From Bacteroidales bacterium (lineage in GTDB: Bacteria; Bacteroidota; Bacteroidia; Bacteroidales; VadinHA17): 64,000 bases of DNA. Below the pieces are notes generated by a model. That model had not been told where the DNA came from, ran no database searches, and saw only the letters and a list, made by a program, of their open reading frames with translations. Below, one piece after another: positions 53,520 through 62,540 of the stretch. The position numbers and the translations under genes were made by a program. Location of the stretch: the NCBI GenBank assembly GCA_021371855.1, contig JAJFVL010000018.1:248001-312000 (forward strand), written 5' to 3'. How positions within the stretch are numbered: the first letter of the stretch is position 1; the number at the start of each line of letters is the position of its first letter.

Positions 53520-53834
53520 TGTAACGATTATGCCTTCGCGCCGTGTTTAATATAATTCACATTGACAAGATAGTTTCTACAATTATACCAGGACTTGCCC
53601 CTCGCTCGATAGACAATTTGCCCTCTCGCCAACATTTATCAGCTTCTGTTATATAATTAACAATACTGCGTCTTTACCGGGATTCTGCTATCGCGCGACA
53701 ACAAGCAAATCCTTGTGCTAACTTCAATGAGTATTATCTAGTTAACATATAGGCATTTAATCTTTACCACTTTAACCAGATAATGGACATTGCTGTATGA
53801 TCAAATTTTAATAGATTTATATAAAATATCATAA
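53520..53834. other. Gene-free stretch after the intron
   Basis: 315 bp with no ORF of note, promoter, or clear repeat. A possible exon remnant of the intron target may be here. I see nothing I can name. Confidence 0.3.
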
Positions 53835-54119
53835 ATGGACCAATCGGAAATTAGAAATATTATCTTGAATCACTTAAAAGATTACAACCCTCGTAAGATT
53901 GGAATTTTTGGATCTTTTGCCAGAGGTGATAATAAAAAAGGAAGTGATATCGATATTCTGGTTGAATTTAAAAAATCCCCTTCCCTGTTAACTCTTATTA
54001 AGCTAGAAAATGATCTTTCCGAGATTCTTAAGATGAAAGTTGTTCTTGTGACTACTGGAGCTCTGAAAAACAAAAGAATCAAAAAGAGTATTCAAAAAGA
54101 CTTAATCCCTCTCATGTAA
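53835..54119 (+). CDS. MNT-domain minimal nucleotidyltransferase (antitoxin-type)
   Basis: 94 residues. The nucleotidyltransferase motif GSFARGD...GSDIDILVEF carries Gly26-Ser27 and catalytic Asp38 and Asp40. It matches MntA-type antitoxins, which adenylylate a HEPN RNase toxin. The downstream HEPN gene begins with an overlapping TAATG but is truncated, so this antitoxin appears to be an orphan. It is on the edge of the mobile patch. Confidence 0.88.
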   Translation: MDQSEIRNIILNHLKDYNPRKIGIFGSFARGDNKKGSDIDILVEFKKSPSLLTLIKLENDLSEILKMKVVLVTTGALKNKRIKKSIQKDLIPLM

Positions 54120-54274
54120 TGATTAAGGATGATCTGGCTTACGTAGGGTCTGAGTTTAACAGCAGACCCTATTTAGCTCATTTGTTTTTTTTGCCAACGC
54201 TTAAAACCAACCCTAAAAAACCAAAAGAGCTAAATTTTGCCCACCCGCAAGAGTCACAGATTAGATTCAAGTGA
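54119..54274 (+). pseudogene. HEPN toxin start fused to unrelated sequence
   Basis: From the ATG at 54119, overlapping the MNT stop, the frame reads MIKDDLAYVGSEFNSRPYLA and continues to a stop at 54274. Only the first nine residues (MIKDDLAYV) resemble a HEPN protein; the RX4-6H RNase motif is absent. The later part runs through a terminator hairpin, so the toxin gene has been deleted after its first codons. Confidence 0.6.
54144..54192 (+). terminator. Intrinsic terminator after the MNT gene
   Basis: TAGGGTCTG (54144-54152) pairs with CAGACCCTA (54163-54171); a TTTGTTTTTTTT run follows from 54181. A second pair ATTTAGCTC (54171-54179)/GAGCTAAAT (54227-54235) surrounds the T run. Confidence 0.75.
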
Positions 54275-54425
54275 TTTGTTAAAAGCATTTTTTAAAAAAA
54301 TAACTTTTGTGGTTAAAAAATAAAAATAATCAATAAATATGCCCATATAAAACAAATACGAAGTTCAACTATAAAGAAAATTTCACGAAATTTGTATGAC
54401 CAAAACAATAAGCAATAAAATATAA

Positions 54426-55409
54426 ATGAAAATAGAATTCTCTGCCAAAGACAAACCCCAGGAATGGTTCCGGACGATAGCGCAACAATTTGGGGCTGAT
54501 ATTGTTAATAATACATTTGAAATACCGTCCTCAGTAGGAGAAGGTGTTTTCAAACAATTCTATTTCTTTGAGGGGTTCACCCTTACTTACCTTCAAGTCA
54601 AACTTTTGGAACCGTTGGAATTCGTCAGACATTCGATACCTGATGCCAAACTCATACCTATCATGTTCTACAGTCAGGATATTCCTTTTGAACAAAACAT
54701 CGATGAACAAAAAAGATTGGTTGGTTATCATACTTCAAACGGCATATTTATGCCCTCGCCACAAATACAATCAAGGTGGCTATTCCCTCCCGAAAATTGG
54801 GGATATCAGATTACATTAACCATTGAAAAAAGCTGGTTTCTAAAAACAATTGCAAATTCAACTCCTCTTTATCTTAATCAGTTGTTTAATTCAAATAAAA
54901 GCTTTTACCTTTTCGAACCACTTACATCAACAATGAAACAGGTAATTGATTTTATTCACGGACTGATAAATTCGGAAGATAAACTTCAGCATTTGAATTT
55001 GCACCAAAAGGCAATAGAATTGTTTAATCTTTTTCTGGAGAGAGTAGAGCAACGGACAATTATTCATGATATTTCGGGAATTCATTCATCTGATATCGAA
55101 GCAGTTTTTTTTATCAGAAAACAAATTCTGGAAAACCTCATTTCTCCACCACCTTTGAGACAACTATCCATCGAGGCAGGTATGAGTATTAGTAAATTGC
55201 AAAAATGCTTCCAGCAGGTATTTGGGAAAAGTATTTCGCAGTATGCCCTATCAGAAAAAATGAATCTTGCACGGAAAATGCTTGACACTAAAAAATATTC
55301 GATTTCCGAAGTGGGTTATCAAATAGGCTATTCCAACCTGAGCCATTTTACCAAAGCATTTAAGAATGAATTTGGGATTAACCCCAAAAGTTATCTCAAT
55401 AATCTGTAA
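54426..55409 (+). CDS. AraC-family regulator
   Basis: 327 residues. The C-terminal 100 form the double helix-turn-helix: LRQLSIEAGMSISKLQKCFQQVFGKSISQY, then MLDTKKYSISEVGYQIGYSNLSHFTKAFKNEFGINPKSYL. The N-terminal 220 are a sensor without a known family signature. It is 91 bp upstream of a TolC-EmrA-EmrB-type operon. The intervening region contains direct repeats GGNTATTT spaced 21 bp, a likely binding site. Probably controls the efflux operon. Confidence 0.9.
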   Translation: MKIEFSAKDKPQEWFRTIAQQFGADIVNNTFEIPSSVGEGVFKQFYFFEGFTLTYLQVKLLEPLEFVRHSIPDAKLIPIMFYSQDIPFEQNIDEQKRLVGYHTSNGIFMPSPQIQSRWLFPPENWGYQITLTIEKSWFLKTIANSTPLYLNQLFNSNKSFYLFEPLTSTMKQVIDFIHGLINSEDKLQHLNLHQKAIELFNLFLERVEQRTIIHDISGIHSSDIEAVFFIRKQILENLISPPPLRQLSIEAGMSISKLQKCFQQVFGKSISQYALSEKMNLARKMLDTKKYSISEVGYQIGYSNLSHFTKAFKNEFGINPKSYLNNL

Positions 55410-55414
55410 ATAAT

Positions 55415-55475
55415 TTTTAGGGGTATTTGTTTGTTTATTGCGGCTATTTTATCCTTAAAAACCAACCTATTTTTG
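55415..55475 (+). promoter_or_regulatory. AraC-type operator and promoter, copy 1
   Basis: Blocks TTTTAGGGGTATTT, GGCTATTTTATC (55442-55453) and CAACCTATTTTTG (55463-55475). GGGTATTT at 55421 and GGCTATTT at 55442 are direct repeats 21 bp apart (two helix turns), as expected for AraC dimers. TATTTTTG at 55468-55475 is a TAnnTTTG -7 box. A second copy with identical spacing is at 61570-61630. Confidence 0.65.
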
Positions 55476-55500
55476 TCATCGTAAATTTAATGACAGAAAT

Positions 55501-56811
55501 ATGGTTTCTACTACATTGTCTCATAAGTTAGTATTCGGTCAATACTTAATCTTTTTTAGTTTCTTCATTTTTCCTATTATGCTACATGCACAAGATGGGA
55601 GAATTCTTTCTCTCGACAGCTTGCAGCAATGGGCAAAAGTGAATTATCCTTATTCCCGGCAATTAATTTTGAACGATCTATATAAAAAAGAATCTATAAA
55701 AAGCATCGGAACTCAATGGTTGCCGCAACTCACCGTTTCAGGCAAAACGTCTTATCAGTCAGAAATAACGGCTGTTTCACTACCTGATGGCATCAATTTA
55801 GGGTTCACGTTAGGCGAAGGTGAGAAATTTCAATATACGGGACAAGTTGAATTGACCCAACTACTATTTGATGGCGGATTAACCGGTATTTCCAAAGAAA
55901 TCAGCAAATTAGACTGTAATATCAAATCGGGAAACATTGAAACAGCAATGCTTCAAATAGAAAACACCGTCAATTCCCTTTTTGAAAACATCTTGGTAAC
56001 CAAAGAGCAAATAAAAATGCTTGATTATAGCATGAACGATTTAATCGCTCGGGAAAAAAATGTTGAAACCGCAGTCAAAAACGGAATGGTATTGTCTTCG
56101 GAGTTGCAAGAATTAAAAGCCGAATTAATCAATTTGGAACAAAACAAAACGGATGCTTCTGCTCTGCTCGCAACTTTTTATTCCCAATTGTCCTTTATCA
56201 CACAAGTAAAAATCGACACTTCCGAAGTGCTTCAATGGCCTGTGGGGTTGACAGATTGTAACGATGATTATCACAACCGGCCAGATTTTCTTGTTTTCGA
56301 ACAACAAATTAAATTTTACGATTTACAATTGAAAACCTTGCAACGGAAAGAGCTTCCGCAACTGAGGATTTTTGCTGATGGGTATTACGGTCGTCCGGGG
56401 CTAAACGCAATGGACTATAGCGATCATTTTTCCGGAATAATCGGGGTGAAATTACAATGGAATATTAGTGATTTTTATACCAATTCGCACGAAAAGAAGA
56501 AGATTGTCGTACAAAAGCAAATTATTAATAATCAGCAAGATATATTGAATATTGAGTTGGATCAAAAATTAGATCAGTTAAAAATAGATGCCAACAAAAA
56601 CAAAGAACTTATTATGAAGGACGATGACATTGTAAATGCTCGTTCGGCAGTAAGAGAAACATCTGCCGTGCAATTCGAAAACGGGGCGATGACCTTTGCT
56701 GACTACTTACTAAAATTAAATGCAGAAAGTCGTGCAATTTCCAACCGGCAAATCCATAAAATACGGTTAAGAATGTATTCGATAAAGAAAGAAACATTAA
56801 CAAACAATTGA
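55501..56811 (+). CDS. TolC-family outer-membrane efflux protein
   Basis: 436 residues with signal sequence (ending MLHAQ) and two TolC-type repeats. The barrel/helix segments QWLPQLTVSGKTSYQSE and QVELTQLLFDGGLTGISKEISKLD are followed by coiled-coil helices and GVKLQWNISDFYTNSHEKKK. It provides the outer-membrane channel for the EmrA/EmrB-like pump encoded next. Its 3' end meets a TTG-started alternative frame of the next gene. Confidence 0.9.
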   Translation: MVSTTLSHKLVFGQYLIFFSFFIFPIMLHAQDGRILSLDSLQQWAKVNYPYSRQLILNDLYKKESIKSIGTQWLPQLTVSGKTSYQSEITAVSLPDGINLGFTLGEGEKFQYTGQVELTQLLFDGGLTGISKEISKLDCNIKSGNIETAMLQIENTVNSLFENILVTKEQIKMLDYSMNDLIAREKNVETAVKNGMVLSSELQELKAELINLEQNKTDASALLATFYSQLSFITQVKIDTSEVLQWPVGLTDCNDDYHNRPDFLVFEQQIKFYDLQLKTLQRKELPQLRIFADGYYGRPGLNAMDYSDHFSGIIGVKLQWNISDFYTNSHEKKKIVVQKQIINNQQDILNIELDQKLDQLKIDANKNKELIMKDDDIVNARSAVRETSAVQFENGAMTFADYLLKLNAESRAISNRQIHKIRLRMYSIKKETLTNN

Positions 56812-56834
56812 GAACAATAAAAAAAACAACTGAT

Positions 56835-57920
56835 ATGGAAATTTCAGAACAAAAAAATGGGAAACAATTATTGAGAATTAAGCCTTACATTATCATTGCA
56901 GTAATTGCTGTTGCAGCGGCTTGGGCTATTATAGCCATATATAATGCTATGTGTTACGAAAGCACAGACGATGCACAAATTGACGGTAATATTATTCCAT
57001 TGAAAACAACGGTGAGTGGATATATTCATGAATTAAAATTCACAGACAATCAGCAAGTTAACAAGGGAGATACGCTTATCGTTTTCGATACCATCGACTT
57101 ATTGGCAAACGTAAAACAGGCAGAAGCTCAACTCCTTGCAGCACAAGCCGGATTATCATTGAGCAAACATCAGGTCGTGGCAGGAGAATTTAATCAAAGA
57201 GCCGTTAATTTTACGTCCGGTTCAGTGAAAGGAAATATAGAAGCTGCAAAAGCACGGAAAATTGAAGCGGAAAACAATTACAACCGAATTTTAAATATGT
57301 CCTCAAAAGGTGCAGCAACACAGCAATCACTTGACAATGCCAAAATGCAATTTTCCGTTGCAAAAGCTCAATTATCCGCTTTGGAAAACGACTTCCAATC
57401 ATCCAACGCAAGAAAAAGTTCAGCAAATACTCAGATAGATATTTATAAAGTGCAATCAAAAGCCGATGAAGCACGTCTCAAACAGGCAGAGGCACAATTG
57501 GTATTGGTAAAAAACCAACTTTCACATGCGTTTGTTACGGCTCCTTGTAATGGGATTGTTTCCCAGAGAAATGTAGAAGTCGGACAATATGCAACTGCCG
57601 GTTTGCCTCTGGCAACAGTTACAAACCTGAAAAACATTTGGATAACTGCTAACTTCAAAGAGACCCAATTGAAAAACATGGAACTCGGACAAACGGTAAC
57701 TATTGAAGTGGATGCCTATCCCAATTTAGAATTAAAAGGGAAAGTTGAAAGTTTTTGTAGTGCAACCGGAGCAAAATTTTCCATCCTTCCGGCGCAAAAC
57801 GCAACCGGAAACTTTATTAAAATTACGCAACGTATTCCGGTGAGAATTTCATTTGAAAACAATTCTCAAAAACAATTGCGTCCTGGTATGAATGTGGTTG
57901 TAAATGTAAAAACAAAATGA
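56835..57920 (+). CDS. HlyD/EmrA-family membrane fusion protein
   Basis: 361 residues from the ATG at 56835; a TTG at 56808 overlapping the TolC gene is less likely. One N-terminal membrane helix (PYIIIAVIAVAAAWAIIAIY), then STDDAQIDGNIIPLKTTVSGYIHEL, the biotinyl-lipoyl-like domain, a long coiled coil (about 95-220), and VTAPCNGIVSQRNVEVGQYATAG. It links the MFS pump to TolC. Followed 4 bp later by the pump gene. Confidence 0.92.
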   Translation: MEISEQKNGKQLLRIKPYIIIAVIAVAAAWAIIAIYNAMCYESTDDAQIDGNIIPLKTTVSGYIHELKFTDNQQVNKGDTLIVFDTIDLLANVKQAEAQLLAAQAGLSLSKHQVVAGEFNQRAVNFTSGSVKGNIEAAKARKIEAENNYNRILNMSSKGAATQQSLDNAKMQFSVAKAQLSALENDFQSSNARKSSANTQIDIYKVQSKADEARLKQAEAQLVLVKNQLSHAFVTAPCNGIVSQRNVEVGQYATAGLPLATVTNLKNIWITANFKETQLKNMELGQTVTIEVDAYPNLELKGKVESFCSATGAKFSILPAQNATGNFIKITQRIPVRISFENNSQKQLRPGMNVVVNVKTK

Positions 57921-57924
57921 TAAG

Positions 57925-59475
57925 ATGCCACAAGTCATTAAATATCCTACTGGATTTTCCAGGACAATTATCGTAGCCACTTGTATCGCAGCTTCTTTGC
58001 TCGAATTAATCGATACAACCATTGTTAATGTGTCGCTCAAACATATTGCGGGCAGCATTGGTGCGTCAAACACCGATGTAGCTTGGGTGATTACGGCTTA
58101 TGCCATATCCAACGTGATTATCATTCCGTTGAGTAGTATGCTTACCGAGCTTTTTGGACGACGAACATATTTTACGTTTTCAATCACTCTGTTTACCTTC
58201 GCTTCGTTTATGTGCGGAAATTCCGATATGTTGATTGAGCTCGTGATTTGGCGATTTATACAAGGACTTGGCGGCGGAGCGTTGCTTTCACTTTCCCAAT
58301 CGATTTTAATGCAATCGTTTCCTCCCGAAAAAGTAAATCTGGCAAGCTCCATTTATGGAATGGGTGTTGCATTAGGCCCAGCTCTTGGTCCTACATTGGG
58401 GGGAATTATTACCGACAATTATTCCTGGCAGTGGATTTTCTATGTAAATATACCCATTGGAATATTGGCAATTATCACTTCGTGGATATATGTACGCGAC
58501 CAGGCGGAAAGACTAAAACCAAAAATAGACTGGCTTGGGATTATGTTTCTTGCAGTAGGGATTGGTGCATTTCAATATGTGCTCGAAGAAGGTAATTCAA
58601 AAAATTGGTTTGAAGATAAGAATATTGTTATACTGAGTATTATCTCAGTAGTCGGAATCATATCATTAGTTATCCGAGAACTAAATATAAAAAATCCGGT
58701 GGTCAATTTATCTTTGTTGAAATCAAAAAACCTGTCGGTAGGTATTCTTTTGAATTTTTGCATGATGGCGATTTTGTTTATCAGTATATATGCGTTTCCG
58801 TTGTTTGTGCAAATGAATTTGGGATGGACAGCCTCAATGACAGGGATTGCTCTTATCCCGGGGGCAATCATCTCGGCAATAGGGATGGTTGTGTGCCAAA
58901 AATTAATGGCGAAAGGAGTAAATCCGACTTATTTGATTATGGCAGGATTTGCGGCTTGTTTTATCTTTTCGTTTGAATTTACTCGTCAATCGACCGACTC
59001 TTCATGGTGGGGATTGTTTAGCCCTCTTATATTCCGCGGAATAAGTGTCGGATTATACATGCTTCCGGCAATTACAATGACGGTGACAGGATTTAGTGGT
59101 AGAGACTTGGGACAAGCGGTAGGCTTGAGCAATATGGCAAGGCAATTGGGCGGTGCTGTTGGTTTGGCATTAATCGGTACGCAAATTACCAATACGCAAG
59201 CATCCACCCGTGTCGATTTAATTTCTAATATTTCGGATTATAAACCTGCTGCTGCCGAGGCAATATCACGGATGAACTGGTTGTTGCAGACAAACGGGCT
59301 CGATGCCGAAAGCGCACATACTACTGCAAATTCTATTTTAAACATGCAGGTGTTACAGCAATCATCGATTTTAAGCTACCTGGAATCGTTCAGAATTATG
59401 GCAATCGTAAGTGTAATTGCTTTTATGCTTGTGCTGTTTACATGGAAACTGATTGCACAGAAGATAAATAAGTGA
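57925..59475 (+). CDS. MFS efflux pump, DHA2 (EmrB/QacA) type
   Basis: 516 residues and 14 membrane segments. Signatures are LLELIDTTIVNVSLKHIAG at helix 1, VAWVITAYAISNVIIIPLSSMLTELFGRR (motif A), and LGPALGPTLGGIITDNYSWQWIFYVNIPIG (motif C for antiporters). With the upstream proteins it forms a tripartite pump exporting hydrophobic drugs or fatty acids across both membranes, driven by protons. Confidence 0.93.
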   Translation: MPQVIKYPTGFSRTIIVATCIAASLLELIDTTIVNVSLKHIAGSIGASNTDVAWVITAYAISNVIIIPLSSMLTELFGRRTYFTFSITLFTFASFMCGNSDMLIELVIWRFIQGLGGGALLSLSQSILMQSFPPEKVNLASSIYGMGVALGPALGPTLGGIITDNYSWQWIFYVNIPIGILAIITSWIYVRDQAERLKPKIDWLGIMFLAVGIGAFQYVLEEGNSKNWFEDKNIVILSIISVVGIISLVIRELNIKNPVVNLSLLKSKNLSVGILLNFCMMAILFISIYAFPLFVQMNLGWTASMTGIALIPGAIISAIGMVVCQKLMAKGVNPTYLIMAGFAACFIFSFEFTRQSTDSSWWGLFSPLIFRGISVGLYMLPAITMTVTGFSGRDLGQAVGLSNMARQLGGAVGLALIGTQITNTQASTRVDLISNISDYKPAAAEAISRMNWLLQTNGLDAESAHTTANSILNMQVLQQSSILSYLESFRIMAIVSVIAFMLVLFTWKLIAQKINK

Positions 59476-59516
59476 TTTTTATCTTTACATATTCAAAATC
59501 TGGCACGTAATATTAT

Positions 59517-60113
59517 ATGAATAGAATTGATAGGTATAATAAATTAGCATCAAACCCTAAAAATAAGGCAAGTGATGTTATTAATGCATTGGAAATTAAA
59601 ACAGGTGATAATATTCTTGAAATAGGCGTTGGTGGAGGTTTTTATGCAAAAATATTCTCAGAAAAAATAGGGGTAAGCGGACGTTACTACGGTCTTGATA
59701 CTGGTGAGCATTTTATTCAGAATCTTAACACGATTAAACCTCCCAACAAGAATATTCTTGGAATTAAAATATATCCGAATGAGCTTCCAGAGCTAAATGT
59801 TAAAATTGATTTGATTTTTACCCGAAATGTTTATCATCATTTAGAAAAGCGAACAGCATATCTTAGAAGAGTTATTGACCTGTTATCTCCCAATGGAAGG
59901 ATTGTCGTTATAGATTATGATGAAAGTCTTTCATTGATGAAGGTATTCAAGCATTTTACAGCTAAAAATATTATTATAAAAGAATTTAAAAGAGCAAATT
60001 GTTTTCTTATTAAGGAGCATTGCTTTTTAAATAAACAATTATTTTTAATTTTTGAGAAAAACTCAGAGTATGATTTTGGTTTTTTGTCAAATCAAAATCA
60101 GAAGATGACATAA
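59517..60113 (+). CDS. SAM-dependent methyltransferase (first of three)
   Basis: 198 residues with motif I NILEIGVGGGFYAKIF (about 33-48), GLDTGEHFIQNL, IDLIFTRNVYHHLEKR and LLSPNGRIVVIDYDES. UbiE/Methyltransf_11 type. It is 41 bp after the efflux pump gene. Substrate unknown; linkage with efflux suggests modification of a toxic compound, but this is inference. Confidence 0.82.
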   Translation: MNRIDRYNKLASNPKNKASDVINALEIKTGDNILEIGVGGGFYAKIFSEKIGVSGRYYGLDTGEHFIQNLNTIKPPNKNILGIKIYPNELPELNVKIDLIFTRNVYHHLEKRTAYLRRVIDLLSPNGRIVVIDYDESLSLMKVFKHFTAKNIIIKEFKRANCFLIKEHCFLNKQLFLIFEKNSEYDFGFLSNQNQKMT

Positions 60114-60151
60114 ATAATTTTCATTCTAATCAAACGCTAATTTTTAATGAT

Positions 60152-60823
60152 ATGGACAATAACGGTTTTCCAACGGTTAAAAAGCAGGGCATCAACTACC
60201 TGACCGATAAAAATGAGAAAATTGTAAAATTCAAACCTTGGTTGGGCGACTTGTTTTCGCCTCTTTACGATTGGTCAATGAAAAAGACAGTTGTTCCAAA
60301 AAAATTCGGGGCTTCTTACGATAAACATTTCAGCATATTAAAAGTATTTTTCAAAGATGTCCACAACAAAGATGTGCTGGAATTTGCTACCGGCAGCGGT
60401 AGTGTTGTTGATTTTCTTCCTGCTGACAATCGTTATTGCGGGGTTGATATCAGCAAAGGTTTGCTGAAACAAGCCTTGAAAAAATTTCAAAAACACAGGT
60501 TCGAAGAAGTTGAACTGTATTTGGCAGATGCCTGCAATTTGCCGTTTGAAAACGGTAGGTTCGATGTGGCCATTTGCAACCTTTCGTTTAATTTCATTGA
60601 AAACGCTGATGCTTTTATTCGCGAACTGAAACGCGTTTTAAAAACAGGCGGCATTTTCTTTTGCAGTGTTCCTGTACCTGAACGCAAGCCGGAAAAAAGC
60701 AGAATTCACGGAACACTTTATTCTGAAACGGAACTGAAAGAATTATTTGAAAACCAATTATTTGCATTTCAATCATTGCCTGAAACAAACGGGGCGATAC
60801 TTTATTTTACAGCTTATTTATAA
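60152..60823 (+). CDS. SAM-dependent methyltransferase (second of three)
   Basis: 223 residues. Motif I is VLEFATGSGSVVDFLPA, then YCGVDISKGLLKQAL, ADACNLPFENGRFDVAICNLSFNFI and ELKRVLKTGGIFFCSVP. The motif I loop has GSGS in place of GxGxG. Methyltransf_11 type, 38 bp downstream of the previous gene and 6 bp upstream of the next. Confidence 0.82.
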   Translation: MDNNGFPTVKKQGINYLTDKNEKIVKFKPWLGDLFSPLYDWSMKKTVVPKKFGASYDKHFSILKVFFKDVHNKDVLEFATGSGSVVDFLPADNRYCGVDISKGLLKQALKKFQKHRFEEVELYLADACNLPFENGRFDVAICNLSFNFIENADAFIRELKRVLKTGGIFFCSVPVPERKPEKSRIHGTLYSETELKELFENQLFAFQSLPETNGAILYFTAYL

Positions 60824-60829
60824 ATAAAA

Positions 60830-61549
60830 ATGACAACAAAAGAACATTACGATAAGCATTTAGCGAATTTCTATTCGTGGATGGCGGGCGATTTTGATAA
60901 CGCTAAAAACCTGTTTAAAGAATTTTGCATAAACAATAAAATTAAGCCATTCGCAAACAAACTGGCAATTGATTTAGGTGCCGGGAACGGTATCCAATCG
61001 GTTGCTCTTGCTGAATTGGGCTATCGTGTTACTGCCATTGATTTTAACGAACAATTACTATCGGAATTAAGCAATAAAACAGGTAATTTGCGAATAAAAA
61101 CCATTAATAGCGATATTCGAAATTTAAAACTGTTCAATATCCAACCCGAACTTATTGTTTGCTGCGGCGATACCCTAACTCATTTGGAATCAATAACCGA
61201 AGCAAAACAGCTTATTGCTGACGCTTCGGAGATATTGTGTCTTAACGGGAAGATCATGTTATCGTTTCGTGATTATTCACTGGAATTGGAAGATACACAA
61301 CGCTTTATTCCTGTAAAAAGTGATGCTACCCGATTATTGACCTGCGTATTGGAATATTTTGAAGATAAAGTACGAGTGACCGATTTATTGAATGAATATG
61401 ACGATGGACAGTGGAAGCAAAAAGTAAGTTCATACTTAAAAATCAGGATTTCAAAAGAAACAGTCACAAAATTACTGGAAAATTTGGGATTGAAAATTAA
61501 GTACAACCAGACAGAAAAAGGAATTATCAACCTGATTGCACAAAAATAA
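60830..61549 (+). CDS. SAM-dependent methyltransferase (third of three)
   Basis: 239 residues. Motif I is LAIDLGAGNGIQSVALAELGYRVTAIDF, then KTINSDIRNLKLFNIQPELIVCCGDTLTHL. A C-terminal extension of about 90 residues (RFIPVKSDATRLLTCVLEYF...) sets it apart from the other two. Likely the last gene of the AraC-controlled group. Confidence 0.82.
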   Translation: MTTKEHYDKHLANFYSWMAGDFDNAKNLFKEFCINNKIKPFANKLAIDLGAGNGIQSVALAELGYRVTAIDFNEQLLSELSNKTGNLRIKTINSDIRNLKLFNIQPELIVCCGDTLTHLESITEAKQLIADASEILCLNGKIMLSFRDYSLELEDTQRFIPVKSDATRLLTCVLEYFEDKVRVTDLLNEYDDGQWKQKVSSYLKIRISKETVTKLLENLGLKIKYNQTEKGIINLIAQK

Positions 61550-61569
61550 AGTGATATTGTTTCAATACC

Positions 61570-61630
61570 TTTTAGGGATATTTTTATTCATTTTGGGGCT
61601 ATTTTATCGGAAGAAAGCAACCTATTTTTA
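61570..61630 (+). promoter_or_regulatory. AraC-type operator, copy 2
   Basis: TTTTAGGGATATTT, GGCTATTTTATC (61597-61608) and CAACCTATTTTT (61618-61629) repeat copy 1 at 55415 with exactly the same 27- and 48-bp offsets. GGATATTT at 61576 and GGCTATTT at 61597 are 21 bp apart. It sits 28 bp before the broken gene at 61658. Confidence 0.6.
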
Positions 61631-61657
61631 TTGCTTAGTTTTTAAAAAGTAAAAACT

Positions 61658-62304
61658 ATGGTAAAAGTAGGAGATAATATCGTAACTACAGGACTCAGCG
61701 GAAAGCTGGGCAATCTCATCGTCTTTTGCAATCGTGGCGGAAAAACCATCGTGGCAAAAGCCCCTAAAAGAAACAAACCGAATGGAGCGAAGCACAGGAA
61801 CAACATCGTTTGAGATTTCAGGAAGCAGTCCTTTATGCCAAAAGTGCAATCGCAAATGAAGTAACAAAAGAAGCTTATAAAGCCTCTGCCGAAGAAGGAG
61901 AGACCGCATATAATGTCGCAGTGGCAGATTTCTTGAATGCACCACTCATTAACGAAATTGATGTAAGCCATTACAACGGTCAACCTGATAGTTACATTCA
62001 AGTTCGTGCAGTGGATGATTCCGATGTAATAGAAGTTACCGTCACTATTCAAAATTCCGATGGAAAAGAAGTTGAAAGCGGGGCTGCCGTTTTGAAAGAA
62101 GGAAGTATTTGGTGGTGTTACCCAGCAACAGTCAACAATGAATCACTCGAAGGAGACAAAATAATTATCCATGTATCCGACATTCCGGAAACCTTACTGA
62201 GCAAGAAAGGGGAATTTAATCATTTAGAAAATTTTAAAGAAAATGTGCTTTTCAATTTGAGAAGTCCATTTTTATATGACAGAGGAAGCATACAGCTACC
62301 TTAA
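61658..62304 (+). pseudogene. Conserved Bacteroidota hypothetical protein, frameshifted
   Basis: The first frame (from ATG 61658) reads MVKVGDNIVTTGLSGKLGNL and IVFCNRGGKTIVAKAP before stopping at 61811. The second, entered near 61775-61785, reads EWSEAQEQHRLRFQEAVLYA, then KSAIANEVTKEAYKASAEEG, YNVAVADFLNAPLINEIDVS and VRAVDDSDVIEVTVTIQNSDG. The joined product, about 210 residues, matches a widespread Bacteroidota hypothetical protein with the LSGKLGxLIVF start. A one-base change splits it. Function unknown. Confidence 0.7.
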
Positions 62305-62341
62305 AGGAACCTTAGAGTCAATATACAGAACTACATTATTG

Positions 62342-62480
62342 TGGAAAAGCCATTGTCCTTGACCACTCCACGCCGGAGTAAATTGACCATACTTGGCCAG
62401 GATTAAGTGCTTGTTGTTAAAATATTTATAATAATTGAAATTGAGCCGGCCAGATATGGTCAACTTGTCTGGCTTTTGCA
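62342..62480. repeat. Dispersed 138-bp MITE-like element, copy 2
   Basis: Copy of the element at 7156-7293, with matching ends TGGAAAAGCC/GGCTTTTGCA. The internal hairpin here is ACTCC...GGAGT, against ACTTT...AGAGT in copy 1, so the pairing is kept by paired changes. A second hairpin GCCAGA/TCTGGC lies at the 3' side. It lies 38 bp after the pseudogene and 60 bp before the FeoB relic. Confidence 0.75.
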
Positions 62481-62540
62481 TCATAATTCCCAAATTTAAT
62501 TAGACCTAATTTGTTTTTCAAATTATGTCCAGCTATTTAG

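Noticed and set aside
54171..54235. ATTTAGCTC/GAGCTAAAT pair as a second attC-like site
   Set aside because: Only one arm pairs well and the rest of the expected fold is missing; it is better read as part of the terminator area.
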